From Pseudomonas wadenswilerensis (GTDB taxonomy: Bacteria; Pseudomonadota; Gammaproteobacteria; Pseudomonadales; Pseudomonadaceae), in the NCBI RefSeq assembly GCF_900497695.1, contig NZ_UIDD01000012.1, positions 436,501 through 500,500 on the forward strand: a DNA stretch of 64,000 bases, given 5' to 3'. Below, piece by piece: positions 25,488-33,323 of this stretch. Made by a program: the position numbers and the translations under genes. The notes beneath the pieces were generated by a model. That model searched no databases. It saw only the letters and a list, made by a program, of their open reading frames with translations, and was not told where the DNA came from. Every line of letters starts with the position of its first letter. Within the stretch, counting starts at the first letter, position 1.

Positions 25488-25508
25488 TATCGAAATTCCA
25501 TTTCGATA
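25488..25508. promoter_or_regulatory. Perfect 9-base inverted repeat, candidate operator
   Basis: TATCGAAAT (25488-25496), TCC, ATTTCGATA (25500-25508). It is AT-rich, lies between pchP and tcyP about 86 bases before the tcyP start, and overlaps a possible -10 (TATAAA at 25507-25512). Symmetry and position suggest a dimeric regulator site for tcyP; the regulator is unknown. Confidence 0.5.
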
Positions 25509-25593
25509 TAAATTCGTTCGTTTTCATGCTGTTAGCATTTCTGTTCGCAATCGCACACAGAGGCGATGCCCCGCCTTTTTTCCTGGAGCTTCA

Positions 25594-26985
25594 ATGAATC
25601 TGCCGTTGTCTCTCAATCTGCTGGCGTTCCTGGCCTTGCTGCTAGGCCTGGCGCAAACCCGTCATGGCAACTGGAGCCTGGCCAAGAAGGTCCTGGTCGG
25701 CCTGGTCCTCGGCGTGTTGTTCGGCGCTGCCCTGCATGCCATTTATGGCGCCGGCAACCCGATCCTCAAGGCCACCATCAGCTGGCTCGACCTGGTCGGC
25801 AACGGTTATGTGCAGTTGCTGCAGATGATCGTCATGCCGCTGATCTTCGCCTCGATCCTCAGCGCCGTGGCACGCCTGCACAACGCTTCGTCGCTGGGCA
25901 AGATCAGCTTCCTGACCATCGGCACCCTGCTGTTCACCACGGCCATCGCCGCGCTGATCGGCATCGTGCTGACCAACCTGTTCGGCCTGACCGCCGAAGG
26001 CCTGGTGGCCGGCACCGCCGAAACCGCACGCATGGCGGCGATCCAGAGCGATTACGTGGGCAAGGTCACCGACCTGAACATCCCGCAGCTGCTGCTGTCG
26101 TTCATCCCCAGCAACCCGGTAGGCGACCTGGCCCGGGCCAAGCCGACCTCGATCATCAGCGTGGTGATCTTTGCCGTGTTCCTCGGCATGGCCGCCCTGC
26201 AACTGCTCAAGGATGACGCCGAAAAGGGCAACCGCGCCCTGGCCGCCATCGACACCCTGCAAGCCTGGGTGATGCGCCTGGTGCGCCTGGTGATGAAGCT
26301 CACCCCGTACGGCGTGCTGGCGTTGATGACCAAGGTGGTGGCCAGCTCGAACCTGGACGACATCCTCAAGCTCGGCAGCTTCGTGGTGGTCTCGTACATC
26401 GGCCTGGGCCTGATGTTCGTGGTGCACGGCGTGCTGCTGGCACTGAGCGGCGTGAACCCGCTGCGCTTCTTCCGCAAGGTCTGGCCGGTACTGACCTTCG
26501 CCTTCACCAGCCGCTCCAGCGCCGCGAGCATCCCGCTGAGCATCGAGGCGCAAACCCTGCGCCTGGGTATTCCGCAGTCGATCGCAAGCTTCGCGGCATC
26601 GTTCGGAGCGACCATCGGCCAGAACGGCTGCGCCGGTTTGTACCCGGCGATGTTGGCAGTGATGGTGGCGCCAGCGGTGGGCATCGATCCATTTGACCCG
26701 CTGTGGATTGCCACCCTGGTGGCGATCGTCACCTTGAGTTCGGCGGGTGTCGCGGGCGTGGGTGGTGGTGCGACCTTCGCGGCACTGATCGTGCTGCCAG
26801 CCATGGGCTTGCCGGTCGAGCTGGTGGCCTTGCTGATCTCGGTCGAGCCATTGATCGACATGGGCCGTACGGCGTTGAACGTGAACGGTTCGATGACTGC
26901 CGGGGCGATTACCAGCCAGATGCTCAAGCAGACCGACAAGTCGCTGCTGGATGCGCAGGAGCATGCGCAGCTGACGCACTCCTGA
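25594..26985 (+). CDS. tcyP: L-cystine symporter TcyP
   Basis: A 463-residue member of the dicarboxylate/amino acid:cation symporter family. Length and sequence match E. coli TcyP (YdjN), for example NGYVQLLQMIVMPLIFASIL, SFASASFGATIGQNG-like FAASFGATIGQNGCAG and VEPLIDMGRTALNVNGS. It imports L-cystine coupled to a cation. There are eight membrane helices plus two hairpin loops expected for the fold. The ATG at 25594 has TGGAG 6 bases upstream. A palindromic operator candidate precedes it, and a REP pair separates it from convergent folA. Confidence 0.93.
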   Translation: MNLPLSLNLLAFLALLLGLAQTRHGNWSLAKKVLVGLVLGVLFGAALHAIYGAGNPILKATISWLDLVGNGYVQLLQMIVMPLIFASILSAVARLHNASSLGKISFLTIGTLLFTTAIAALIGIVLTNLFGLTAEGLVAGTAETARMAAIQSDYVGKVTDLNIPQLLLSFIPSNPVGDLARAKPTSIISVVIFAVFLGMAALQLLKDDAEKGNRALAAIDTLQAWVMRLVRLVMKLTPYGVLALMTKVVASSNLDDILKLGSFVVVSYIGLGLMFVVHGVLLALSGVNPLRFFRKVWPVLTFAFTSRSSAASIPLSIEAQTLRLGIPQSIASFAASFGATIGQNGCAGLYPAMLAVMVAPAVGIDPFDPLWIATLVAIVTLSSAGVAGVGGGATFAALIVLPAMGLPVELVALLISVEPLIDMGRTALNVNGSMTAGAITSQMLKQTDKSLLDAQEHAQLTHS

Positions 26986-27010
26986 GTCCTGCGTCGCCCT
27001 GAAGGGCCTC

Positions 27011-27081
27011 ATCGCCGGCAACGCCGGCTCCCACAGTTAGTGCATATGCCAGACACTGTGGGAGCCGGCGTTGCCGGCGAT
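27011..27081. repeat. REP pair, locus 3
   Basis: Inverted copies ATCGCCGGCAACGCCGGC... and ...GCCGGCGTTGCCGGCGAT. The core pair AACG/CGTT co-varies between the two arms, so the stem is kept despite divergence from the AAG/CTT core of other copies. Located between convergent tcyP and folA. Confidence 0.85.
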
Positions 27082-27086
27082 GCTTT

Positions 27087-27605
27087 TCAGGCCTTTTCCC
27101 AGACCTCGAAGTGATACGCCGGCTTGTCGCCGTCAGCCGCATTCGGCTGGCTCGACGCCAACGTCCACTGCGCCTGATCAAACTGCGGAAACCACGCATC
27201 CCCTTCCGGGCTCAGCTCTACCCGCGTCAGGTACAGCCGATCCGCCAGGCCGCGCTCGATTGCCTGGGTGTACAACTGCGCGCCGCCGATCAGCATCAGC
27301 TCATCGACGCCCTGCTCCAGCGCCCATTGCTCGGCACGCACCATGGCTTCATCGAGCGAGGCGAACACCTCGGCGCCTTCGAGCTGCAGACCCGACTGGC
27401 GGCTGACCACCAGGTTCAAGCGCCCCGGCAGCGGGCGGCCAAGCGAATCCCAGGTCTTGCGGCCCATGATGATCGGCTTGCCCAGGGTGGTGGCCTTGAA
27501 ATACTTGAAATCCCCCGGCAGGTGCCAGGGCATGCTGTTGTCGATGCCGATCACGCGGTTCTCGGCGAGGGCCGCGATCAGGCTGAGGGGGAGTGATGTT
27601 TTCAT
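27087..27605 (-). CDS. folA: Dihydrofolate reductase FolA
   Basis: A 172-residue NADPH-dependent enzyme regenerating tetrahydrofolate. Visible signatures are IAALAENRVIGIDNSMPWHLPGD (Met20-loop region with the catalytic acidic residue), KPIIMGRKTWDSLGRPLPGR and ELMLIGGAQLY. Length is typical of chromosomal DHFR. It functions in one pathway with thyA at 40-41 kb. It is divergent from the DUF2868 gene. Confidence 0.97.
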   Translation of the reverse strand: MKTSLPLSLIAALAENRVIGIDNSMPWHLPGDFKYFKATTLGKPIIMGRKTWDSLGRPLPGRLNLVVSRQSGLQLEGAEVFASLDEAMVRAEQWALEQGVDELMLIGGAQLYTQAIERGLADRLYLTRVELSPEGDAWFPQFDQAQWTLASSQPNAADGDKPAYHFEVWEKA

Positions 27606-27680
27606 GCCGGCGAGGATAGCAAAGCCCGATCTTCGATGCCTGGGTTATGCTTTGGGCTGACTTGATCAATGGAAGACCGC

Positions 27681-29060
27681 GTGACTGCACTGACTGACCT
27701 GGACAAACGCTGGCTCACCGAAGCCGTGCGCCTGCGCGAAGAACATGCAGGCCCCTTGGAAGACCAGGAAGCCAACCGCCGCGCCCGCCAATCGGGCGGC
27801 GATCTGCCGGCGCGCATCGAAAGCCGCGCCCTGTGGCTGGCCGAACGCGACGGCATGCGCAGCGCCCTGCAGCACTGGAAACAAGGCGCACGCCTGGCAC
27901 TGGCGGCCCTGGTGGTACTGGCCGTGCTCAGCGGCGCCGGCCTGGCCCTGGCGGCCCTGGGCGACAGCCAGCGCCCGGTAAACGTGTTCTGGGCCCTGGG
28001 CAGCCTGCTCGGGCTCAACTTGCTGCTGTTGCTGAGCTGGCTGCTGGGGTTTTTCCTGGCCGGCGAACAGGGTGCCAGCCTTGGCCGTCTGTGGCTGTGG
28101 CTCAGCGAGAAATTCGCCCGCGATGCCCAGGCCGCGCACCTGGCTCCCGCTCTGCTGGTGATGCTGCAACGGCAAAAACTCAACCGCTGGCTGCTCGGCC
28201 TGCTGGTGCACAGCCTGTGGCTGGTGGCCCTGGGCACGGCGCTGGTGATGCTGTTGGTCCTGCTGGCGACCCGGCGTTATGGCTTTGTCTGGGAAACCAC
28301 CATTCTTGGCGCCGACACCTTCGTGGCCTTGACCCAGGCCCTGGGTGCCCTGCCGGCGTTGCTCGGCTTCAGTGTGCCGGACGTGGCCATGATCCGCGCC
28401 AGCGGCGACACTCAACCGGCACTGGAACTGGCCCGCCAGGCCTGGGCCGGCTGGTTGCTCGGGGTACTGCTGGTGTATGGCATCGTCCCGCGCCTGCTGC
28501 TTGCCGCCTTGTGCCTGTGGCGCTGGCGCAGTGGCCGGGCGCGCTTGCAACTGGACCTCAACCTGCCCGGCTACAGTCAATTGCGTGATGCCCTGATGCC
28601 CAGCAGCGAACGCCTGGGCGTCAACGATGCCGCGCCTGATGCCCTGCCGCAGATTGTCCGTGGCGTCGGCGAAGAACACAGCAATGGCGCCCTGCTGGTC
28701 GGCCTGGAACTGGACGACAAACGCCCATGGCCACCCGCCCTGCCAGCAGCGGTAAGCAACGCCGGCATCCTCGACAGCCGCGAGTCGCGCAACAAGCTGC
28801 TCGAACAGCTCAGCCGCTTTCCTCCGGCGCGCCTGGCGATTGCCTGCGACCCGCGCCGCTCGCCCGACCGCGGCAGCCTGGCGCTGCTCGCCGAGCTGGC
28901 GCGTAATGCCGGGGCCACGCGCATCTGGCTGCTGCAGGCGATGCCCGGCCAGGCGCTGGACGCTGACCGCCTGGGCGACTGGCACCAGGCCCTGGAGCAA
29001 CTCGGCTTGAACTATGCCGACACCGCCCCGCTGAACTGGCTGGAGCATGGCCATGACTAA
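27681..29060 (+). CDS. DUF2868 membrane protein
   Basis: A 459-residue membrane protein of the DUF2868 family, function unknown. N-terminal residues (LTEAVRLREEHAGPLEDQEANR) are soluble and well defined in the family. Four hydrophobic helices follow (about 75-95, 108-130, 180-205 and 250-285). The C-terminal third is soluble and contains a GLELDDKRPWP motif. I chose the GTG at 27681 because GGAAGA lies 4 bases upstream; an ATG at 27669 would add four residues. The 3' end overlaps the start of the GTPase gene by eight bases, so the two are translationally coupled and likely interact. Confidence 0.82.
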   Translation: MTALTDLDKRWLTEAVRLREEHAGPLEDQEANRRARQSGGDLPARIESRALWLAERDGMRSALQHWKQGARLALAALVVLAVLSGAGLALAALGDSQRPVNVFWALGSLLGLNLLLLLSWLLGFFLAGEQGASLGRLWLWLSEKFARDAQAAHLAPALLVMLQRQKLNRWLLGLLVHSLWLVALGTALVMLLVLLATRRYGFVWETTILGADTFVALTQALGALPALLGFSVPDVAMIRASGDTQPALELARQAWAGWLLGVLLVYGIVPRLLLAALCLWRWRSGRARLQLDLNLPGYSQLRDALMPSSERLGVNDAAPDALPQIVRGVGEEHSNGALLVGLELDDKRPWPPALPAAVSNAGILDSRESRNKLLEQLSRFPPARLAIACDPRRSPDRGSLALLAELARNAGATRIWLLQAMPGQALDADRLGDWHQALEQLGLNYADTAPLNWLEHGHD

Positions 29061-30417
29061 GCCGCTGAAACTGGCCGTGGTCGGCCACACCAACGTCGGC
29101 AAGACCTCGCTGTTGCGTACGCTGACCCGCGATGTCGGCTTCGGCGAAGTCTCCCATCGCCCGAGCACCACCCGTCATGTCGAAGGCGCACGCCTGTCGG
29201 TAGACGGCGAGCCGCTGCTGGAGCTCTACGATACGCCGGGGCTGGAAGATGCCATCGCCCTGCTCGATTACCTTGAACGCCTGGAGCGTCCGGGCGAGCG
29301 CCTCGACGGCCCGGCGCGGCTGGAGCGCTTTCTGCAGGGCAGCGAAGCACGCCAGCGTTTTGAACAAGAGGCCAAGGTGCTGCGCCAGTTGCTGGCCAGC
29401 GATGCCGGTCTGTATGTGATTGATGCCCGCGAGCCGGTGCTGGCCAAATACCGCGACGAGCTGGAAGTGCTGGCCGGGTGCGGCAAGCCGCTGTTGCCGG
29501 TGCTCAATTTCGTCGCCAGCAGCGACCATCGTGAAGCTGATTGGCGCGAAGCCCTGGCGCGTCTGGGTCTGCATGCGCTGGTGCGCTTCGACAGCGTCGC
29601 CCCGCCGGAAGACGGCGAGCGCCGCCTATACGAAAGCCTGGCCTTGATGCTGGAGCACTCCCGCAGCGCACTGCAACGCCTGATCGACGATCAGCAGGCC
29701 CAGCGCCAGGCCCGACGTGAAAGCGCCAAGCGCCTGGTCGCCGATCTGCTGCTCGACTGCGCCGCCTGCCGGCGCAGCGTGGTCGCCGAACCTGGCGCCG
29801 AAGCCGTGGCCATCGAAACCCTGCGCCGCGATGTGCGCCAGCGCGAGCAACGCTGCGTCGAAGCACTGCTCAAGCTCTATGCCTTTCGCAAGGAAGACGC
29901 TGCCAGCAGCGACCTGCCCTTGCTCGACGGGCGCTGGGGCGATGACCTGTTCAACCCGGAAACCCTCAAGCTGCTCGGTGTGCGCCTGGGCAGCGGCGTG
30001 GCGGCCGGTGCGGCGGCCGGGGCCGGGGTCGATTTGCTGGTCGGCGGCCTGACCCTCGGTGCTGCGGCGCTGGCCGGGGCGATTGCCGGTGGCGCCCTGC
30101 AGACTGCCCGCAGCTATGGCTCGCGCCTGCTCGGCAAGCTCAAGGGCCAGCGTGAACTGACGGTGGATGACAGCGTGTTGCGCTTGTTGGCGCTGCGTCA
30201 GCACCAGTTGATTCATGCCCTGGACGCCCGTGGCCATGCGGCGATGGAGCGGATCAAGCTGGCAACACCACAGGAGCAGACCTGGCGCGAAGGCAAATTG
30301 CCGGAAGCGCTGAGCAAGGCGCGGGCGCATCCGCAGTGGTCGTCGCTCAATCCGGGGGCGAGGGTCAATCAGGCGGAGCGTCAGGAGCAGATCGATGCTC
30401 TGCTGCTAGAGCTTTAG
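29053..30417 (+). CDS. DUF3482-containing GTPase
   Basis: A 454-residue protein with an N-terminal GTPase domain of the Era/TrmE class: P-loop GHTNVGKT (11-18), a switch threonine region RPSTTRH and DTPG (60-63). The expected NKxD motif is not clear; the corresponding strand reads LLPVLNFVASSDHRE. The C-terminal DUF3482 half contains a long glycine/alanine-rich hydrophobic stretch (about 310-350, GSGVAAGAAAGAGVDLLVGG and following) resembling a glycine-zipper membrane insert. The ATG at 29053 has GGAG 7 bases upstream; an ATG at 29047 is too close to it. Its partner is the membrane protein encoded just upstream. Confidence 0.85.
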   Translation: MTKPLKLAVVGHTNVGKTSLLRTLTRDVGFGEVSHRPSTTRHVEGARLSVDGEPLLELYDTPGLEDAIALLDYLERLERPGERLDGPARLERFLQGSEARQRFEQEAKVLRQLLASDAGLYVIDAREPVLAKYRDELEVLAGCGKPLLPVLNFVASSDHREADWREALARLGLHALVRFDSVAPPEDGERRLYESLALMLEHSRSALQRLIDDQQAQRQARRESAKRLVADLLLDCAACRRSVVAEPGAEAVAIETLRRDVRQREQRCVEALLKLYAFRKEDAASSDLPLLDGRWGDDLFNPETLKLLGVRLGSGVAAGAAAGAGVDLLVGGLTLGAAALAGAIAGGALQTARSYGSRLLGKLKGQRELTVDDSVLRLLALRQHQLIHALDARGHAAMERIKLATPQEQTWREGKLPEALSKARAHPQWSSLNPGARVNQAERQEQIDALLLEL

Positions 30418-30421
30418 GGCG

Positions 30422-31009
30422 CTATCGCGGGGCAATGCGGGAGCGGGCTTGCCCCGCGATCAGTAGCTCCAACGCCTTGCCCTTGAGCAGCTGCAGATCA
30501 ATCACCGGCACATCCATCTCCTTGGCCAGTTCGTCCCACTGACGCATGCGCAAGCTCACCGCACACAGTGGATCCTGCTCGAAAGCATCGGCCTCGGCCT
30601 CGATCATCACTCCACCCTGATACTCCAGGGTGCGCCGGCTGGCCTCACTCAAGCGCTGGTAATAGCCCGGCTGGCGCAAGGTCAGGTAGCGCTTGGCCTC
30701 GACGTGGTACTCCACCAGCCTGGCCAAACGCTCGCTGAAGCCGCAGCGGCGCAGGTAGTTGGCGCCTACCCGCTCGTGGCTGACCGCGCCGTAACCGCCC
30801 ATGTCGCCTTCGGCGCCGCCACAGATATGGCCGATGTCATGGAAGAACGCCGCCAGCACCACTTCATCGTCATAGCCCTCGGCCAATGCCAGTTGCGCCG
30901 CCTGGGACATGTGCTCCAGTTGCGAAACCGGCTCGCCGATATAGTCCTCATGGCCATGCTGCTGATACAAGGCGAAGACTTCGCTGACTATCTGTTCGGC
31001 GCTAGGCAT
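30422..31009 (-). CDS. phnZ: PhnZ-like HD-domain phosphonate oxygenase
   Basis: A 195-residue HD-domain protein of the phosphonate-degradation group. PhnZ is a di-iron oxygenase that cleaves (R)-1-hydroxy-2-aminoethylphosphonate to glycine and phosphate. Metal ligands are visible: His33 (LEHMSQAA), His57-Asp58 (FFHDIGH) and later His residues (SHERVG, EYHVEA). Tyr23 and Glu26 in EDYIGEPVSQLEH match the substrate-responsive Tyr24/Glu27 pair described for PhnZ, which separates this group from phosphatases. The last 12 residues (IAGQARSRIAPR) are encoded by a REP element. It starts 2 bases after the FAD oxidoreductase stop. No phnY gene, the usual partner, is in the window. Confidence 0.8.
   Translation of the reverse strand: MPSAEQIVSEVFALYQQHGHEDYIGEPVSQLEHMSQAAQLALAEGYDDEVVLAAFFHDIGHICGGAEGDMGGYGAVSHERVGANYLRRCGFSERLARLVEYHVEAKRYLTLRQPGYYQRLSEASRRTLEYQGGVMIEAEADAFEQDPLCAVSLRMRQWDELAKEMDVPVIDLQLLKGKALELLIAGQARSRIAPR
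30424..30460. repeat. REP element overlapping the 3' end of the phnZ-like gene, locus 4
   Basis: ATCGCGGGGCAA (30424-30435) and TTGCCCCGCGAT (30449-30460) form a perfect 12-base inverted repeat around a 13-base loop. It is one complete REP copy facing a shortened copy. It lies inside the coding region of the minus-strand gene and supplies its last 12 codons plus one base of the stop. Confidence 0.85.
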
Positions 31010-31011
31010 GG

Positions 31012-32139
31012 TCAGTCGCTCTCCTCCAGCAAGCGGGCGATATGTTGCTCGGCCAGGGCCGGGCCGACGCTCATGCCGACGCCGCTGTGCATCAGCGCGG
31101 CGCTGACACCCGGCACGACCTGCAGCAAGGAAAACGGCCCCGGCCCGCCAGAACCATAGACGCCCTGCCAGCGTTCGACCACCTCAATGCGCCCGCCGAG
31201 CGTCTGCTCGGCCAGCTCGATCATCCAGTTGTCGACCTGCTCGGCGTTGAACGGTGAAGCATCGCTGCCATAGGCATGGGAGTCGCCAATGATCAGCTCG
31301 CCATGGGGCGTCGGGCTGATCAGCAGGTGGATGCCGTGCTCCAGCAGGTGCGGGCTGTTGGCCTGCAGTTGCGCTTTCAGCGCCTGGGCCTGCGGCAGGT
31401 CGGCGAAGGCGCCGTAGTGCACGCAGCTCAGGCCGGTCAGCAATGCGTGCTGCAGGTCGAGTTTGAAACGCGGCCGGGTGCGCAGCATCTGCAGGCGACA
31501 GACCTGCGGTTGCAGGGCGGCGATGGGTTCGGCGAGCAAGGTCTGGTAGTCGTGGCCGGAGCAGACCACAACCTGTTTGGCGTTGAAATCTCCCGCCGTG
31601 GTCGACACCCGCCCCGGTTCGATACCGCGCACCAGGGTAGAGAAATGAAACTGTACATCCAGCTCCTGCTGCAGGAAGCGGATCAGGCTCGGCAAGGCTT
31701 CGCGTGAATACAGCTGCTGGTCTTGCAGCCCGCGCAAGGCGGCGCGGTGGTGGCGAAACTGGCCGCCGTACAGGTCGTTCAGGGCGGCGCCGCTGAGCAG
31801 TTGCACCTGGTAGTCATGTTGTGGCGCACGCTCGGCGCAGAAGGCTTCGAGCAGTTCCAGTTCCAGCGCGGTACGGGCAAACAGCAGCGAGCCATTGGCC
31901 TTGAGCTCGAAGCCGGCCTGATGCGCCCAGTGCTTCCAGATGCCGCTGCTGGCCTTGGCCAGCTCGAGCATCTGGCCGGGCGGTTGGCCGGTGACCAGGG
32001 CCTGGCCAAAGTTGCGCACCGAGGCGCCCAGGGGCGTGGCGCTGCGCTCGAAGACCCGCACCTTGAGCCCGCGCCGGGCGGCGGCGTAGGCGTGGGACAG
32101 GCCGAGGATGCCGGCGCCGACGATGAGTAGATCGGTCAT
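31012..32139 (-). CDS. FAD-dependent oxidoreductase of the phosphonate-associated DAO type
   Basis: A 375-residue flavoprotein of the D-amino-acid oxidase/glycine oxidase superfamily, similar in layout to the TIGR03364 family found beside phosphonate genes. The FAD motif VGAGILGLSHA (Gly8, Gly10, Gly13) opens the protein. The C-terminal FAD-binding GVGMSVGPALAEQ closes it. Members of this group are thought to oxidise an amine such as N-methylated aminoethylphosphonate; I recall this from the literature and cannot verify it here. The start at 32139 (MTDLLIVGAG) has AAGGAA 7 bases upstream. It is followed directly by the PhnZ-like gene and preceded by a REP pair after the binding-protein gene. 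Confidence 0.8.
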   Translation of the reverse strand: MTDLLIVGAGILGLSHAYAAARRGLKVRVFERSATPLGASVRNFGQALVTGQPPGQMLELAKASSGIWKHWAHQAGFELKANGSLLFARTALELELLEAFCAERAPQHDYQVQLLSGAALNDLYGGQFRHHRAALRGLQDQQLYSREALPSLIRFLQQELDVQFHFSTLVRGIEPGRVSTTAGDFNAKQVVVCSGHDYQTLLAEPIAALQPQVCRLQMLRTRPRFKLDLQHALLTGLSCVHYGAFADLPQAQALKAQLQANSPHLLEHGIHLLISPTPHGELIIGDSHAYGSDASPFNAEQVDNWMIELAEQTLGGRIEVVERWQGVYGSGGPGPFSLLQVVPGVSAALMHSGVGMSVGPALAEQHIARLLEESD

Positions 32140-32169
32140 CTGAGGTTCCTTGGAAAATTCAGTGGCCCC

Positions 32170-32243
32170 ATCGCTGGCAAGGCCAGCTCCCACAGAGATA
32201 TCTGCAACACAGAGGACCTGTGGGAGCCGGACTTGCCGGCGAT
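32170..32243. repeat. REP pair inside the phosphonate cluster, locus 5
   Basis: Left copy ATCGCTGGCAAGGCCAGC, right copy GCCGGACTTGCCGGCGAT: different subtypes, each with a single-base change in its core. It lies between the binding-protein gene and the FAD oxidoreductase gene, both on the minus strand, and may stabilise or terminate the transporter mRNA relative to the enzyme part. Confidence 0.8.
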
Positions 32244-32258
32244 GAAGCCAACCCGGTA

Positions 32259-33284
32259 TTACTGCTGCGCCACCTTCTCCGACTTGCCGTCATAGCGCTT
32301 GCGCCACTCGGCGAGGATGCTGTCGCGGTTCTGCGAAGCCCAGGCGAAGTCGTTCTTGATCAGGCGCTGTTCATAGTCAGCCGGCAGTTCGGTCTGCGGC
32401 TTGGCGATGCCCGGCTGGGCCAGCACGGCGAAGTTTTCCTTGTACAGCTCCATGGCCGCCGGGCTTGCCGAAAAGTCGGCCAGGCGCTTGGCCGCGTCTT
32501 CATGCTGGCTGCCCTTGATCACTGCGGTGGCTTCGATCTCCCAGCCCAGGCCCTCTTTCGGCAGGACGATGTCCAGCGGCGCACCCTGGCGCTTGAGCTG
32601 CACGGCCGGGTATTCGAAGGAGATACCGATCGGGAACTCACCCGCCGCCGCCAGCTTGCAGGGCTTGGAGCCGGAGTGAACGTACTGGCCGATGTTCTGG
32701 TGCAGGCCATCCATGTACGCCCAGCCCTGCTTCTCGCCGAAGGTCTGCAGCCAGGCGCTGACATCGAGGAAGCCGGTGCCGGAGGACGCCGGGTTGGGCA
32801 TGACGATCTTGCCCTTGTACTCGGGCTTGGTCAGGTCCTGCCAGCTCACCGGTTTGCTCAAGCCCTGCTTCTCGGCTTCGATGGTGTTGAAGCAGATAGT
32901 CGCGGCCCAGACGTCCATGCCCACCCAGGCTGGCGGGTTGGCGGCATCGCGGTAGTTGGCGCCGATCTTGCCGAGGTCTTTCGGTGCATAGCTTTGCAGC
33001 ATGCCCTGCTGGTCGAGGATCGCCAGGCTCGACGCGGCCAGGCCCCACACGGCATCGGCTTGCGGGCGGTCTTTTTCGGCCAGCAGCTTGGCGGTGATGA
33101 TGCCGGTGGAATCCCGCACCCATTTGATTTCGATGTCCGGGTTGGCCTTCTCGAAGGCCTGCTTGTAGCTCTTGAGCTGTTCGGCTTCGAGCGCGGTGTA
33201 GACCGTCAGCTGGGTGTCGGCGGCGTAGGCCTGCACGCTGAACGCAGTGAGGACGGCAGCGGCAAGAGCAAGTGGCTTGAACAT
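32259..33284 (-). CDS. 2-aminoethylphosphonate-type ABC transporter, periplasmic binding protein
   Basis: A 341-residue periplasmic binding protein related to iron/spermidine/phosphonate binders of cluster D type. A Sec signal covers residues 1-21 (MFKPLALAAAVLTAFSVQAY, then A). The mature protein begins ADTQLTVYTALEAEQLKSY, typical of the family. Central residues include KIVMPNPASSGTGFLDVSAWLQ, a ligand-contacting loop of this group. By context with the ATPase, fused permease, PhnZ-like and DAO-type genes it should bind 2-aminoethylphosphonate or a close analogue. The start at 33284 has AAGGAA upstream; an in-frame ATG at 33323 adds 13 residues before the signal and is unlikely. Confidence 0.85.
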   Translation of the reverse strand: MFKPLALAAAVLTAFSVQAYAADTQLTVYTALEAEQLKSYKQAFEKANPDIEIKWVRDSTGIITAKLLAEKDRPQADAVWGLAASSLAILDQQGMLQSYAPKDLGKIGANYRDAANPPAWVGMDVWAATICFNTIEAEKQGLSKPVSWQDLTKPEYKGKIVMPNPASSGTGFLDVSAWLQTFGEKQGWAYMDGLHQNIGQYVHSGSKPCKLAAAGEFPIGISFEYPAVQLKRQGAPLDIVLPKEGLGWEIEATAVIKGSQHEDAAKRLADFSASPAAMELYKENFAVLAQPGIAKPQTELPADYEQRLIKNDFAWASQNRDSILAEWRKRYDGKSEKVAQQ

Positions 33285-33323
33285 GATGCGGTTCCTTTGA
33301 ACGGTACAGGTTGGGAGAGGCAA

